Notes under the pieces: generated by a model | What the model was told of the DNA's origin: nothing | The model's database searches: none | The model's input: the letters and a program-made list of their open reading frames with translations, nothing else | From: Acutalibacter sp. 1XD8-36 | Lineage (GTDB): Bacteria > Bacillota > Clostridia > Oscillospirales > Acutalibacteraceae | Assembly (NCBI RefSeq): GCF_009917525.1 | Contig: NZ_QZDU01000011.1 | Coordinates: 1-64,000, forward strand | Length of the DNA stretch: 64,000 nucleotides | Reading direction: 5' to 3' | Part shown: in pieces, positions 1 to 8,750 of the stretch | How the letters are laid out: each line of letters opens with the position of its first letter | Position numbering within the stretch: the stretch's first letter is position 1 | Position numbers and translations under genes: made by a program

Positions 1-66
1 TGGATATATTTCCATCACAAATGACGGTCATTTTTTTGTGTCTCCTGTTAGCCATATGTAAGGTAA
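1..66. other. Foreign-looking left flank abutting broken feoB
   Basis: These bases do not continue the FeoB reading frame: a TAA lies in frame at 64-66, directly before the FeoB residues HTGNWPGKT. A small hairpin with a T-rich right arm (about 16-41) resembles a terminator. The P-loop half of FeoB that should precede this point is absent. This may be the end of an inserted element or a rearrangement junction. The segment is too short to identify, and no group II intron domain V is visible. Confidence 0.4.
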
Positions 67-1821
67 CACACAGGAAATTGGCCCGGCAAGACAGTCACCA
101 ACGCCCAGGGCTACTGCTCCCACAATTCTAAAGGCTACATCTTCGTGGACCTCCCCGGCTGCTACTCCCTCCAGGCCCATTCTGCGGAAGAAGAGGCCGC
201 CCGGGATTTCCTCACCTCCGGCGGGCCTGACTGTACTATAGCCGTCTGCGACGCCACCTGCCTTGAGCGCAACCTGAATCTTGTATTGCAGGTGTTGGAG
301 CTCACTCCAAACCTAGTCGTCTGCGTAAACCTTCTGGACGAGGCCGAGCGCCGGGGCGTTAAGGTGGACCTACAGAAGCTCAGCGAGCTTCTGGGCGTTC
401 CGGTAGTAGGGGCCTCGGCCCGGGACGGCAAGGGGCTAGGCGAGCTCATGGACGAGGCGGAAAAGCTCTGCGCCAGCCCACGCCAAAACCTTGATTTCCC
501 GGTTATGGACCCGACTATGCGCGTCCACGAGGCCCAGTGGATATCCGAGGCCTCTGTGCGCCATGAGCAGAATAACCCCTCAGCTTCCCGGGACCGTAAA
601 ATTGACCGGGTTCTCACAAGCCCCCTCACCGGCTTCCCCATTATGCTCCTAATGCTGCTGGGCATATTCTGGCTCACCATCACCGGGGCAAACTACCCCT
701 CACAGCTTCTCAGCGAAGGGCTGTTCTGGCTGGGGGACCGTATCCGGGACAGATTCATCTACCTGGGGTCGCCGGACTGGCTCACTGGGCTCATATGTGA
801 CGGGATGTACAGGACACTCGCCTGGGTAGTGGCTGTTATGCTGCCGCCTATGGCCATATTCTTCCCCCTGTTTACCCTTTTAGAGGACCTGGGTTATCTG
901 CCCAGGGTCGCCTTTAATCTGGACAGGTGCTTCCAGAGCTGCGGCGCCTGCGGGAAGCAGGCACTGACTACATGCATGGGCTTCGGCTGCAACGCCGCCG
1001 GTGTAGTGGGCTGCCGTATAATAGACTCCCCCCGGGAGCGCCTGATTGCCATGCTGACCAACAGCTTTGTCCCCTGCAACGGGCGCCTGCCAATGCTCAT
1101 CTCTCTGATAACCATGTTCTTTGTGGGGGCCGCCGGGGGCTTTGGAGCTTCCGTTCTCTCCTCAGCCATGCTGGTGGGGCTGATTGCCCTTGGCATGTTC
1201 ATGACCCTCGCTGTCTCAAAGCTGCTGTCCGCAACAGTGCTCAAGGGTGTACCCAGCTCCTTTACACTGGAGCTGCCGCCATACAGAAGGCCCCAGCTGG
1301 GCAAGGTGATAGTCCGCTCTATTTTAGACCGCACGCTGTTCGTGCTGGGCCGCGCTGTTTCGGTAGCAGCCCCGGCAGGGCTTGTGATTTGGCTGCTAGC
1401 AAATATCCATGTTGGAGACGCCACTCTCTTAGCTCATTGTGCGGGATTCCTGGACCCATTTGCCAGGGTCTTCGGCCTGGATGGGGTGATACTGCTGGCA
1501 TTTATACTGGGCCTGCCCGCCAACGAAATCGTGATACCTCTTATTATCATGGCCTATCTGTCCCAGGGCAGCCTCGTGGAGCTCTCCGACCTCACGGCGC
1601 TTAGGGCCCTGCTTGTTGACAACGGCTGGACGTGGGTGACGGCCCTATGCGTGATGGTGTTCTCCCTAATGCACTGGCCCTGCTCTACCACCTGCCTCAC
1701 CATTAAAAAGGAGAGCGGGAGCTGGAAGTGGACCGCCGCGGCAGTTATCATACCCACCGTCTGCGGACTTGGGCTGTGCTTTATTATAGCCAGCCTCTGC
1801 CGCCTGTTCGGGCTGGGGTAG
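67..1821 (+). pseudogene. feoB: Ferrous iron transporter FeoB, 5'-truncated
   Basis: FeoB moves Fe2+ across the cytoplasmic membrane and has an N-terminal GTPase domain and a membrane core. The frame opens at 67 with HTGNWPGKT, a conserved FeoB segment just after the P-loop. It then shows the G3 motif (DLPGCYS), a G4-like NLLDEA and a G5-like SARDGKG. The membrane part has the two Gate regions with conserved cysteines (CGKQ...CGFGCNAAG and SFVPCNGRLPM) and several hydrophobic segments to the C-terminus. The G1 motif GxPNxGKST and the first roughly 35 residues are missing, and a stop sits directly upstream. A GTG at 145 could start a product, but it has no convincing ribosome-binding site and would lack GTP-binding residues. 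The family call is secure; inactivation is inferred and depends on sequence left of the window. Confidence 0.85.
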
Positions 1822-1829
1822 CTATATGG

Positions 1830-1945
1830 TATAGTTAACGCAGTCCAAAAGAGGTGACACCTCTTTTGGACTTAGCGGCACGGGTGTACCCGCGCCGCTC
1901 TGCTTGAAAATCGGTATTTACCGATTTTCAAGTGCGTTTACTATA
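1830..1945. mobile_element. MITE-like inverted-repeat element, copy A (116 bp)
   Basis: The ends are imperfect terminal inverted repeats: tatagttaacgcagt at 1830-1844, and at 1931-1945 the reverse complement of tatagtaaacgcact (13 of 15 match). Inside are three hairpins: 1843-1871, a central one at 1874-1896, and 1903-1932. The central 23 bp (1874-1896) recur exactly in reverse complement at 36290-36312, between the same kind of terminal repeats, so this is a dispersed element. It has no coding capacity. Its right end supplies the last codons and stop of the neighbouring comEA-like gene. Confidence 0.7.
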
Positions 1946-2337
1946 ATGTATGGGGCGAGCTTCGCGTATAACTTCTCCCCCACGCCCTTCACCTCCATCA
2001 GCTCCTCAGGAGCAATGAAGCCGCCGTAGGCTTCCCGGTAATCAATAATACGCTGGGCCAGCGCCGGGCCTATCCCCGGAAGCTGGTCCAGCGCGTCTAT
2101 ATCCGCAGTGTTTATGTTTACGAGCAACTCCAAAGGCTCGTCTTCCTCCTGCTGCTCCTGCTCCTGTTCCTCGACAGGCACTTCTTGCGTTATGTCAACC
2201 TCATTGCCCTCAGCATCGTAGTATGTCCGGGTCAAGGTGTACACGGTCGCGTCTACATCCTGGCATAGCTGTATAAGGCATACGGCAATGGATATCACCA
2301 GTATAACCAGCAGCCCGTGCCTGCCCTGCCGGGTCAC
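1918..2337 (-). CDS. ComEA-like helix-hairpin-helix protein
   Basis: A 139-residue protein with one N-terminal membrane anchor (about residues 8-25), an acidic Glu/Gln-rich linker (about 55-70) and a C-terminal tandem helix-hairpin-helix domain ([22 protein letters not shown], then [16 protein letters not shown]). This is the layout of ComEA, the surface DNA receptor of competence, though this copy lacks the longer SLBB-type region of classical ComEA. The start overlaps the rluB stop by four bases (ATGA), so the two are probably translationally coupled. The last eight codons and the TAA lie inside the inverted-repeat element at 1830-1945, so the native C-terminus was probably replaced by insertion. 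A DNA-binding role is inferred. Confidence 0.75.
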   Translation of the reverse strand: MTRQGRHGLLVILVISIAVCLIQLCQDVDATVYTLTRTYYDAEGNEVDITQEVPVEEQEQEQQEEDEPLELLVNINTADIDALDQLPGIGPALAQRIIDYREAYGGFIAPEELMEVKGVGEKLYAKLAPYIIVNALENR

Positions 2338-3071
2338 CGGCTCCGGCCCTTCCCGGACTCCGCCAGAAGACCGGCTATCTCCTCCCGGCTCAGCTCCCTA
2401 TGCCTGCCCTGGGGCAGCATTGACAAACGCACTGGCCCTATGGCTGTGCGCTTGAGCCGCGCAACCTCCAGGCCCATGGACTCACACATCCTGCGTATCT
2501 CCCGGTTACGGCCCTCATACAGCACTATCTCCACAACTGCCCGCCCGGGCTGCTGCTCCAGCACCCTTGCCTTTGCAGGGGCGGTCATACGTCCGTCGAG
2601 CATTATTCCGGTGCTGAGCTTAATTAGCTGCTCCTCGGTTATTCCGGGGCGCAGGGTGACACGGTAGGTCTTCGCCACATGGGTCTTTGGATGGGAGACG
2701 GCATTAGCCAGATTCCCGTCGTTCGTCATAATAAGCAGGCCCTCGGAGTCCTTGTCCAGCCTGCCCACCGGGTACACCCTCCCGGGCACATCCTCCACAA
2801 GCTGGGCCACGCATTTTCTGCCCCGCTCGTCCTCCATGGTGGTGACGAAGCCCCGGGGCTTGTGCAGGGCAAGGTATATCTTGCCGGAGCTGTTTGCAAT
2901 ACGCTGACCGTCCACAGCTATCACGTCCTTATTTGGGCGCGCGCTGTCCCCGAGCTTTATGGGCCTACCGTTCACCGTAACCCGGCCCTGCTGAATAAGC
3001 TCCTCGGCCTTGCGGCGGGACGCGATTCCCGCCTGGGCTATGAGCTTCTGTACCCTCTCTGACTGTGCCAA
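2334..3071 (-). CDS. rluB: Ribosomal large-subunit pseudouridine synthase, RluB/RsuA family
   Basis: A 245-residue enzyme. It has an N-terminal S4 RNA-binding domain ([21 protein letters not shown], about residues 5-60). The catalytic domain contains the family motif with the active Asp ([17 protein letters not shown]) and the later GRNREIRRM segment. Members isomerise a uridine in 23S rRNA. The start is TTG at 3071, supported by an AAGGAGG-type site a few bases upstream; the first residues fit the family alignment. It overlaps the comEA-like gene at its 3' end. Assignment to RluB rather than RsuA/RluF rests on overall similarity and on the scpAB-ytfJ-dac neighbourhood, which is common in Clostridia. 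Confidence 0.9.
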   Translation of the reverse strand: MAQSERVQKLIAQAGIASRRKAEELIQQGRVTVNGRPIKLGDSARPNKDVIAVDGQRIANSSGKIYLALHKPRGFVTTMEDERGRKCVAQLVEDVPGRVYPVGRLDKDSEGLLIMTNDGNLANAVSHPKTHVAKTYRVTLRPGITEEQLIKLSTGIMLDGRMTAPAKARVLEQQPGRAVVEIVLYEGRNREIRRMCESMGLEVARLKRTAIGPVRLSMLPQGRHRELSREEIAGLLAESGKGRSR

Positions 3072-3125
3072 AGCACTCCCCTCCTTTTCACTTCCTGTAA
3101 ATTATGTAAATATAAATATTTTATG

Positions 3126-4259
3126 TCAACTAAATATATTATTAAAGAAATCCGCCAGCTTCTCCCACCAGGTGCGCTTCGGCAGCACTACCGGCTCCGC
3201 GCCCTCAGTGGCGATTATTGGCACACTGTAAATCTCAGTGCCCCCCGAAAGGTACTGCACCCGGCCTATCTTCTCCCCGGCTTTTACCGGCGCATAGAGG
3301 AATTTTGGCAGGAGCGCCCGGCTCTCCACCCCCTGGGCTTCCTCAATGGGCAGGGTCATGCTCACCTGCTGGCTGGCGCAGACTGTCACCCCCTGCTTGC
3401 CGGAGCCCGCCACAGGTATGCTCTCCGGCAGGGCCTCCCCGCCCATGTTCACGGTCTTCACCTTGGAAAAGCCATAGTCGAACATAGCCATATGGTCGTC
3501 CCAGTCGTCGGGGGCATTCAGGGTAACTGCTATGAGCGTGGTGCCGTCCCGCTGTGCCGCCGATACCAGGGTGCGCCCGGCCTTTTTGGTAAAGCCGGTC
3601 TTTATGCCGATACATCCGTCGTATATGCGCAGGAGCTTGTTATGGTTCTGGTAGCTTATCCTCTGCCCCGGCTCTACAAACTCCACCTGCAGGATGGAGC
3701 TTCCGGCTATCCTGGCAAACTCCCCATTCTCCATGGCCTCTCTGCCCAGCAGGGCCATGTCGTAGGCCGTGGAGTAATGCTCGTCGTCGTCTAACCCTGA
3801 TGGCGTGACGAAGTTAGTCTCGGTCATGCCTATCTCCCCGGCCCTAGCGTTCATAAGCTCCGCAAAGCCCTCCTGGCTGCCGCCGAGATATATTGCCGCG
3901 GCGTTTGCCGCATCGTTGCCGGAGGCCAGGAGCATACCAGAGGTAAGGTTTATCAGCGTCAGCCGGTCCCCATCCTTCAGGCCCATGGATGAGCCCTCCA
4001 CCGCCACCATCTCGGCAGTTATGTCAATAACCGGGTCCCCGGAGCGCTCAGCCTCCTCCAGGGTGAGCAGGGCCGTCATAATCTTGGTGGTGCTGGCCAT
4101 GGCGAGCTTCTCGTGGGAGTTCTTCTCATAAATAACAGTGCCGTCGTCGCCGGAGATAAGTATAGCGCTCTGGGCAGAGACCCCCGGCTCTCCCGCCGCA
4201 TGCACGGCAGGCGCCGGTAAAAGCAGCAGTACAGCCAGCAGGATAATTATTTTCTTCAT
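3126..4259 (-). CDS. dacF: D-alanyl-D-alanine carboxypeptidase (DacF/DacB-like, S11)
   Basis: A penicillin-binding protein that trims the terminal D-Ala from peptidoglycan stem peptides. It has a signal peptide (hydrophobic about residues 4-18, cut near VHAAG). It carries the S11 active-site motifs: SxxK in MASTTKIMTALL, SGN in LLASGNDAANA and KTG in GIKTGFTKKAG. A C-terminal beta-rich PBP5 domain and a final amphipathic anchor helix (WWEKLADFFNNIFS) follow. ATG 4259 is preferred over the in-frame GTG six bases upstream because a GAGAGG site fits it. Neighbouring ytfJ and scpAB match the sporulation-linked dacF context of Firmicutes; the cortex role is inferred. Confidence 0.9.
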   Translation of the reverse strand: MKKIIILLAVLLLLPAPAVHAAGEPGVSAQSAILISGDDGTVIYEKNSHEKLAMASTTKIMTALLTLEEAERSGDPVIDITAEMVAVEGSSMGLKDGDRLTLINLTSGMLLASGNDAANAAAIYLGGSQEGFAELMNARAGEIGMTETNFVTPSGLDDDEHYSTAYDMALLGREAMENGEFARIAGSSILQVEFVEPGQRISYQNHNKLLRIYDGCIGIKTGFTKKAGRTLVSAAQRDGTTLIAVTLNAPDDWDDHMAMFDYGFSKVKTVNMGGEALPESIPVAGSGKQGVTVCASQQVSMTLPIEEAQGVESRALLPKFLYAPVKAGEKIGRVQYLSGGTEIYSVPIIATEGAEPVVLPKRTWWEKLADFFNNIFS

Positions 4260-4304
4260 ACACACACCGCCTCTCCACAGTAAGATATGCGGACAGGCGC
4301 TATG

Positions 4305-4745
4305 TTATTCTGCTGTTTCCTTCTCTGTCGACGCTGGCACACCGTCCGGGGCAGGCACGATTTCCTCCGGCTCGCCCTTTTTCTTAAAGAGTGAGCTGAG
4401 CATATCCGCAATGTCCGGTATCTTCTCCAGCGCCCTGTCAACAGGGCTGAAGTAGGGCTCTATCTGTATTACCCGCACATTTCCGTTGTGTATGGACAGG
4501 AATGCCACCGGGCTCACCGTCACCCCCGCGCCGCTGCCGCCGGCAAAGAGCCCCCCGGTTGGCTGGGACTTGGATGGCAGGTCCGAGCCGCCGGCTGCAA
4601 AGCCGTAGTTTACCCGGGAAATTGGTATTACCGTAGTGCCGTCCGGCGTGGTGACAGGGTCTCCCACCACGGTGTTCACGTCCACCATTTGCTTAATCTT
4701 GTCCATGCTCACGCCCAAGAGGTCGTTTACCTTATTAGAGCTCAT
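4305..4745 (-). CDS. ytfJ: Sporulation protein YtfJ/GerW family
   Basis: A 146-residue protein that aligns over most of its length with the YtfJ (GerW) family, which in Bacillus is made in the forespore and is needed for normal germination. The conserved core is the run VVGDPVTTPDGTTVIPISRVNYGFAAGG, followed by a glycine-rich segment and a short acidic tail. There is no signal peptide. The start overlaps the stop of the upstream DUF2953 gene (ATGA at 4742-4745), which suggests coupling. The ytfI (DUF2953)-ytfJ-dac order is typical of spore-forming Firmicutes. Confidence 0.88.
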   Translation of the reverse strand: MSSNKVNDLLGVSMDKIKQMVDVNTVVGDPVTTPDGTTVIPISRVNYGFAAGGSDLPSKSQPTGGLFAGGSGAGVTVSPVAFLSIHNGNVRVIQIEPYFSPVDRALEKIPDIADMLSSLFKKKGEPEEIVPAPDGVPASTEKETAE

Positions 4746-5401
4746 TGCTTATTCTTCCTTTCACTCTTTAATATCCTTCTAAGGGGCCTAATGCTCTTTA
4801 TCACCAGCTTCAGCCCCTCCATAAGCACAAAAAACGGACGTATCGAGAGCTCAGCCGAGAAGTCCACCCGGCTCTCCCATAGGTCGTAGCTAAGGTCCAC
4901 CGTCACGCCCTTCTTCCTGCATGGCAGCAATGTGAACAGCACCCCGCAGGCCGAATATACCCCCGCTGATATCTTGCCGAAAAGCTCTGCCCCAGCCGCC
5001 GCGTCCCCGGCCCCGGCTACACATAAGTATAGGTCGAAGTGCCTGAGGTTAAACCCCCTGAGTATCCCCGCCGTGGCCTGTCCCAGCAGGCTTATAAGCT
5101 CGCCTAGGGCCTGCAGGAACCCTCCCAGGCCCTCCCGTTTCAGTGAGGCCTTTATGCGCCCGCCTATATCCGTCCTGCCTGGTTTCTCCGGCTCCTCAGG
5201 CTTTTCCTCCTCTTTCGGAGGCTCCTCAGTCTCCTCCTGCGGCTCGCCAGGAAGCAGGGGGATGTTCAGAAAAAGATACTTTATCCTCAGGTGGAACTCA
5301 CCGTCAAAGCGCAGCTCCGCCCCCACCGGCATAAGGGTCAGCAGCAGCAAAAGGAGCAGCAGGCCCAGTATGGCCCAGAGTATCACGTATAAAACTATCA
5401 T
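4742..5401 (-). CDS. DUF2953 membrane protein (YtfI-like)
   Basis: A 219-residue protein with one strong N-terminal transmembrane helix (residues 1-25, leucine-rich). A charged Glu/Pro/Lys-rich linker follows (about 55-80), then a predicted soluble domain with a VDLSYDLWESRVDFSAELSIRPF segment typical of DUF2953. Family members sit beside ytfJ and are linked to sporulation; the molecular function is not known. The gene overlaps ytfJ by four bases and lies 35 bases downstream of scpB on the same strand, so it is probably part of the scp-ytf-dac run. Confidence 0.75.
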   Translation of the reverse strand: MIVLYVILWAILGLLLLLLLLTLMPVGAELRFDGEFHLRIKYLFLNIPLLPGEPQEETEEPPKEEEKPEEPEKPGRTDIGGRIKASLKREGLGGFLQALGELISLLGQATAGILRGFNLRHFDLYLCVAGAGDAAAGAELFGKISAGVYSACGVLFTLLPCRKKGVTVDLSYDLWESRVDFSAELSIRPFFVLMEGLKLVIKSIRPLRRILKSERKNKQ

Positions 5402-5436
5402 CCGCCGCCCCCCTTACCATGTTCTGTATACGCTGC

Positions 5437-6024
5437 CTACACATCCAGGGTTATCTGCTCCGGTCCGTCGTCCTCCCCGTCGTCGGAGTCCTCCTCCTGT
5501 TCCTGCTGCTCACCCTCTCCCGGGGGCGGCGGCAGGCGGTCTATGGACTCCAGCTGGAAGCAGCGCAAAAAGTTCTCTGTGGTGCCGTAGAGCAGCGGGC
5601 GCCCGGGGAGCTCCAGCCTTCCCCGCTCCTCTAAAAGCCCCTTCTGCACCAGGCTCCCCACCACTCCCGAGCAGTCCACTCCACGGACCTGCTCAACAAA
5701 GGCCTTGGTTACCGGCTGGTTATAGGCCACCACCGCCAGCACCTCCATTGCAGCCTGAGACAGCGGGGTGTTCCGCTTTAAATCCAGCGCCGCCCTCACC
5801 GGCTCGATAAAGGCAGGGTTTGTGCAGAACTGGGCCGAGTCCCCCAGCATCAGCAGGTGTACGCCGCTCTCTGGGGTATTGTATTTGTCCTGCAGGGCCG
5901 AGACCATCTTTTCAGCCGCCGCGGTACGCACGCCCAGCACCTGGGCTATCCTGTCCAGGGCTACGGGCTCACCGCTGGCAAACAGGATGGCCTCGGCCTG
6001 GCCTGTAAGCTCCTCTATACTCAC
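5437..6024 (-). CDS. scpB: Segregation and condensation protein B
   Basis: ScpB is the winged-helix partner of ScpA in the SMC-ScpAB condensin that organises and segregates the chromosome. The 195-residue product shows the family N-terminus (EAILFASGEPV), two winged-helix domains and the conserved stretch LSQAAMEVLAVVAYNQPVTKAFVEQVRGVDCS. The C-terminus is an acidic Asp/Glu-rich tail. The start is GTG at 6024, overlapping the scpA stop by four bases, as is common for this pair. Confidence 0.93.
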   Translation of the reverse strand: MSIEELTGQAEAILFASGEPVALDRIAQVLGVRTAAAEKMVSALQDKYNTPESGVHLLMLGDSAQFCTNPAFIEPVRAALDLKRNTPLSQAAMEVLAVVAYNQPVTKAFVEQVRGVDCSGVVGSLVQKGLLEERGRLELPGRPLLYGTTENFLRCFQLESIDRLPPPPGEGEQQEQEEDSDDGEDDGPEQITLDV

Positions 6025-6731
6025 GCTTTCTCCCTCCCCATCAGCTTCACCTCACAGAGGTCTCCGTCTCCTTCAACCCTCACCCGGCGGTTCTTCACAA
6101 GCTCCAGTAATGCCAAAAACACCGCGACCCTTGCCGAGCGCTCGTCCTTCCCGGCAAACAGCGCCCGGTACGCAATGCTCCCCCGCTTCCAGAGGGTCCT
6201 CAAAACATACACTGTCTGGCTTGCCACCGACACTATCCTGGCAGAGACCAGGGCCGAGAAGCTCTCGGGCTTTGGAGGCATCAGGCTCTTGCCCTTGCCC
6301 CAGGCGGCCCTGAGCGCCTGGCGCAGCTCCCTGGGGTCGTGTATACGCTTATAGATAAAGTCGGCGGGCAGCTCCTCGGCGGGCCTTGTAACGGTGTTAA
6401 ACGCCGCCAGAGTTTTCAGTTTCTCCGCCGCAGCCTTACACTGCTGGTACTCCAAGAGCAGCCCTGTGAGCTCCATGCGCGGGTCCTCCTCATCCTCCTG
6501 CCTTGGGAGCAGGGAGGCGGTCTTTATGTAGACCAGCCTGGCGGCCATCTCCAAAAATTCGCTGGCAACATCCAGGTCTGCCTCCCGCATAAGGTCTATC
6601 TGCTCCATATACTGCTCCAGCAGCTCCGCGATGGGTATATCGTATATATCTATCTTGTTCTTGGCAACGAGGGTCAGCAGCAGGTCTAATGGACCCTCGA
6701 AGTTCTCAAGCTTATATTGCAGCTTCTCCAT
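6021..6731 (-). CDS. scpA: Segregation and condensation protein A
   Basis: ScpA is the kleisin that bridges the SMC heads. The 236-residue sequence begins with the diagnostic FEGPLDLLLTLVAKNKIDIYDIPI block and continues with the helical ASEFLEMAARLVYIKTASLLP segment. It ends in a winged helix (ARVAVFLALLELVKNRRVRVEGDG). It overlaps scpB and starts 12 bases after the M50 protease gene ends, so the three are probably cotranscribed. Confidence 0.95.
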   Translation of the reverse strand: MEKLQYKLENFEGPLDLLLTLVAKNKIDIYDIPIAELLEQYMEQIDLMREADLDVASEFLEMAARLVYIKTASLLPRQEDEEDPRMELTGLLLEYQQCKAAAEKLKTLAAFNTVTRPAEELPADFIYKRIHDPRELRQALRAAWGKGKSLMPPKPESFSALVSARIVSVASQTVYVLRTLWKRGSIAYRALFAGKDERSARVAVFLALLELVKNRRVRVEGDGDLCEVKLMGREKA

Positions 6732-6742
6732 TGGGCACCCGG

Positions 6743-7450
6743 TCAGAAGCTGAGCCCAAAGAGCTTGAACGGCAGCGCGGCAATCCAGAATATGCCCTTG
6801 GACATGGCGCTCTCTATGGCGTACAGGGGCCCGGAGAAGGCCCCGGAGAACATGAGCACAAAGAGCACCATCACGAATACATTCTGATACCTGTAGTAGG
6901 TCTCAAGGGCCCGGTCGCTGAGGAACGCTCCCAGTATCCTGGAGCCGTCCAGCGGCGGGATTGGCAATAGGTTGAACGCCGCCAGGGTCACGTTTACCAT
7001 GACATAGTAGGACAGAAGTGTGTAGACGAAATACAGCACGGAGTTCACCCCGTTATGCCCAGCTATCACCACCATCACATTTAAGAGCAGCGCCCCCACA
7101 AGGGCCGCGAGAAGGTTTGACACCGGCCCCGCCAGGGCCACTATCGCCATGTCGCGCTTTGGCTTCCTAAAGTACCTGGGGTCCACCGGCACAGGCCTTG
7201 CCCAGCCGAAGCCGAACAGAAACAGCCAGACTGTGCCTATGGGGTCAACGCTGGCTAAGGGGTTCAGGGTAAGGCGGCGCTCAAGCTTTGCCGTAGGGTC
7301 CCCTAGCTTATAGGCTATCCAGCCATGGGCAAGCTCGTGCAGGGGCAGTATGCAGATTATGACAAAGATTATTGCCAGGACCTGTGCTGCCACGGTGGGT
7401 ATATCCACCCGGCCGCCTGCCATAATGGTCCTTATTACGCTGAAAAACAT
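6743..7450 (-). CDS. Site-2 protease family (M50) membrane metalloprotease
   Basis: An integral membrane zinc protease of the M50B, YwhC-like type. The HExxH motif is in LPLHELAHGWIAYKLGDPTA within the first membrane region. The second metal-ligand motif is NLLPIPPLDGSRIL, and four to five further hydrophobic segments follow. ATG 7450 is chosen because GGAGG lies six bases upstream; an earlier in-frame codon would add 15 unlikely residues. It precedes scpA and scpB on the same strand, a frequent arrangement in Firmicutes. The substrate is unknown. Confidence 0.85.
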   Translation of the reverse strand: MFFSVIRTIMAGGRVDIPTVAAQVLAIIFVIICILPLHELAHGWIAYKLGDPTAKLERRLTLNPLASVDPIGTVWLFLFGFGWARPVPVDPRYFRKPKRDMAIVALAGPVSNLLAALVGALLLNVMVVIAGHNGVNSVLYFVYTLLSYYVMVNVTLAAFNLLPIPPLDGSRILGAFLSDRALETYYRYQNVFVMVLFVLMFSGAFSGPLYAIESAMSKGIFWIAALPFKLFGLSF

Positions 7451-7544
7451 AAATATCCTCCAATTCTTTTGCTTATTTCCAGTAGCCGTACCCATGGATT
7501 ATAACCTATTTTTAGGAAAAAGACAATTCCTTTCAAAAAAAAAC

Positions 7545-7573
7545 TTGCATTTTCCCCGGCTTTCTGCTATAAT
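7545..7573 (+). promoter_or_regulatory. Sigma-A promoter of rpmB
   Basis: TTGCAT at 7545-7550 and TATAAT at 7568-7573 are separated by 17 bases, close to the vegetative consensus. The leader of about 90 bases ends in a GAAAGGA ribosome-binding site before ATG 7672. Confidence 0.8.
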
Positions 7574-7671
7574 CCTATTTGAATTTACGGTCAGACCCGC
7601 CTTTGGGCGCACACAAGGTATTGCGTCCCCGGCTGAAACTGGTACATTATTTTCAGAAAGGAATGATAAAT

Positions 7672-7860
7672 ATGGCAAAATGTGATTTCTGTGGCAAGGG
7701 TGTTACCTTCGGCTGCAAGGTATCCCACTCCATGCGCCACTCCAACCGGGCCTGGAAGCCCAATATCAAGCGCATTAAGGCTATCGTTGACGGTTCCCCC
7801 AAGCGCGTCTACGCCTGCACCCGCTGCCTGCGCTCCGGGAAAGTTACCCGCGCTGTGTGA
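7672..7860 (+). CDS. rpmB: 50S ribosomal protein L28
   Basis: A 62-residue ribosomal protein of the large subunit. The N-terminal MAKCDFCGKG and later YACTRCLRSGKV supply two CxxC pairs, so this is the zinc-binding form of L28. The start at 7672 has a GAAAGGA site about nine bases upstream. It is monocistronic: its own promoter lies upstream and a strong terminator follows at 7905. Confidence 0.95.
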   Translation: MAKCDFCGKGVTFGCKVSHSMRHSNRAWKPNIKRIKAIVDGSPKRVYACTRCLRSGKVTRAV

Positions 7861-7904
7861 GCATAGCTTTATCTGTTGTATTAAGTTAAACTCAACCACC
7901 TTTT

Positions 7905-7936
7905 AGGGCTGTCTTCATAGACGGCCCTGCTTTTTT
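7905..7936 (+). terminator. Rho-independent terminator after rpmB
   Basis: The stem agggctgtct/agacggccct has a four-base loop and is followed by a TTTTTT run. It ends two bases before the convergent MscS gene. Confidence 0.9.
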
Positions 7937-7937
7937 A

Positions 7938-8744
7938 TTACCCCATATGCACGTCCAGCTGCGGGTATGGTATCTCTATACCCTCTCTGTCAAAGCTAAG
8001 CTTCACCGCCTCCTGCATGGCATAGTACAGGTTCCAGTATTCCTCCTGCCTGCACCACAGCTTCATCACCAGGGTCACGCCGCTGTCCCCAAGCTCTCCC
8101 ACCGCTATCACCGGCGCCGGGTCCCTGAGCACCCGCTCGTCCCCATCAGCTAGAGTTTTCAGCACATCCTTGCCCCTTTGCAGGTCGGCCTTATATGAGA
8201 CCGGATAGCTCAAATCCAGCCGCCTGGTGCCGTTTGTGGTAAAGTTCACCACCACGTCGCCGGTTATCTTTGAGTTGGGGACTATCACCTCTTTATTGTC
8301 AAAGGTCGCCAAGATAGTGTAGAGTATCTCAATACGCTTCACTGTGCCCTCATAGCCGCCGAAGGCCAGGTAATCCCCCATTTTAAACGGCTTGGTGAAG
8401 ATTATCTGTACGCCGCTGACGAAGTTTGACAGGCTCCCCTGTAGAGCAAAGCTGGCCGTCAAGCCCGCGGCTCCCAGGGCGGCCACCAGTGAAGTTATGT
8501 TTATTTCCAGCTTGGCAATGGCGCTCACCGCCGAGACCATGATTATCAGCGCCTTCACCAGCGAGCCGATGAACCCCGCCACAAGGGGGTCTGTCCGGCT
8601 CTTTTTTATGGCCCGCTTTGTGAGCTTCGCCGCAAGCCCAGCCAGCCACCAGCCGCAGAGGAATATCAGCCCCGCCGAGAGCAGGTTCCAGCCAAGGCCG
8701 ATGAGCCAGCCGGTAAATTTTGTCCAGAGCTCCGCGCCGTCCAT
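7938..8744 (-). CDS. Small-conductance mechanosensitive channel (MscS family)
   Basis: A 268-residue channel of ordinary MscS length, which opens under membrane tension to release solutes. Three N-terminal membrane segments are visible (about residues 15-35, 55-80, 85-110). The third carries the small-residue, Gly/Ala-rich pore helix (LVAALGAAGLTASFALQGSLSNFVSG). The beta domain motif KMGDYLAFGGYEGTVKRIEI follows, with PNSKI, and a C-terminal alpha/beta domain. It ends against the rpmB terminator and starts six bases from the end of the next gene upstream, with which it may be cotranscribed. Confidence 0.92.
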   Translation of the reverse strand: MDGAELWTKFTGWLIGLGWNLLSAGLIFLCGWWLAGLAAKLTKRAIKKSRTDPLVAGFIGSLVKALIIMVSAVSAIAKLEINITSLVAALGAAGLTASFALQGSLSNFVSGVQIIFTKPFKMGDYLAFGGYEGTVKRIEILYTILATFDNKEVIVPNSKITGDVVVNFTTNGTRRLDLSYPVSYKADLQRGKDVLKTLADGDERVLRDPAPVIAVGELGDSGVTLVMKLWCRQEEYWNLYYAMQEAVKLSFDREGIEIPYPQLDVHMG

Positions 8745-8750
8745 ATGGGG

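Noticed and set aside
1-66. Group II intron 3' end disrupting feoB
   Set aside because: No domain V hairpin signature or typical intron end is present in these bases.
145-147. GTG as a true start of feoB
   Set aside because: Conserved FeoB residues continue upstream to 67 and no ribosome site precedes the codon.
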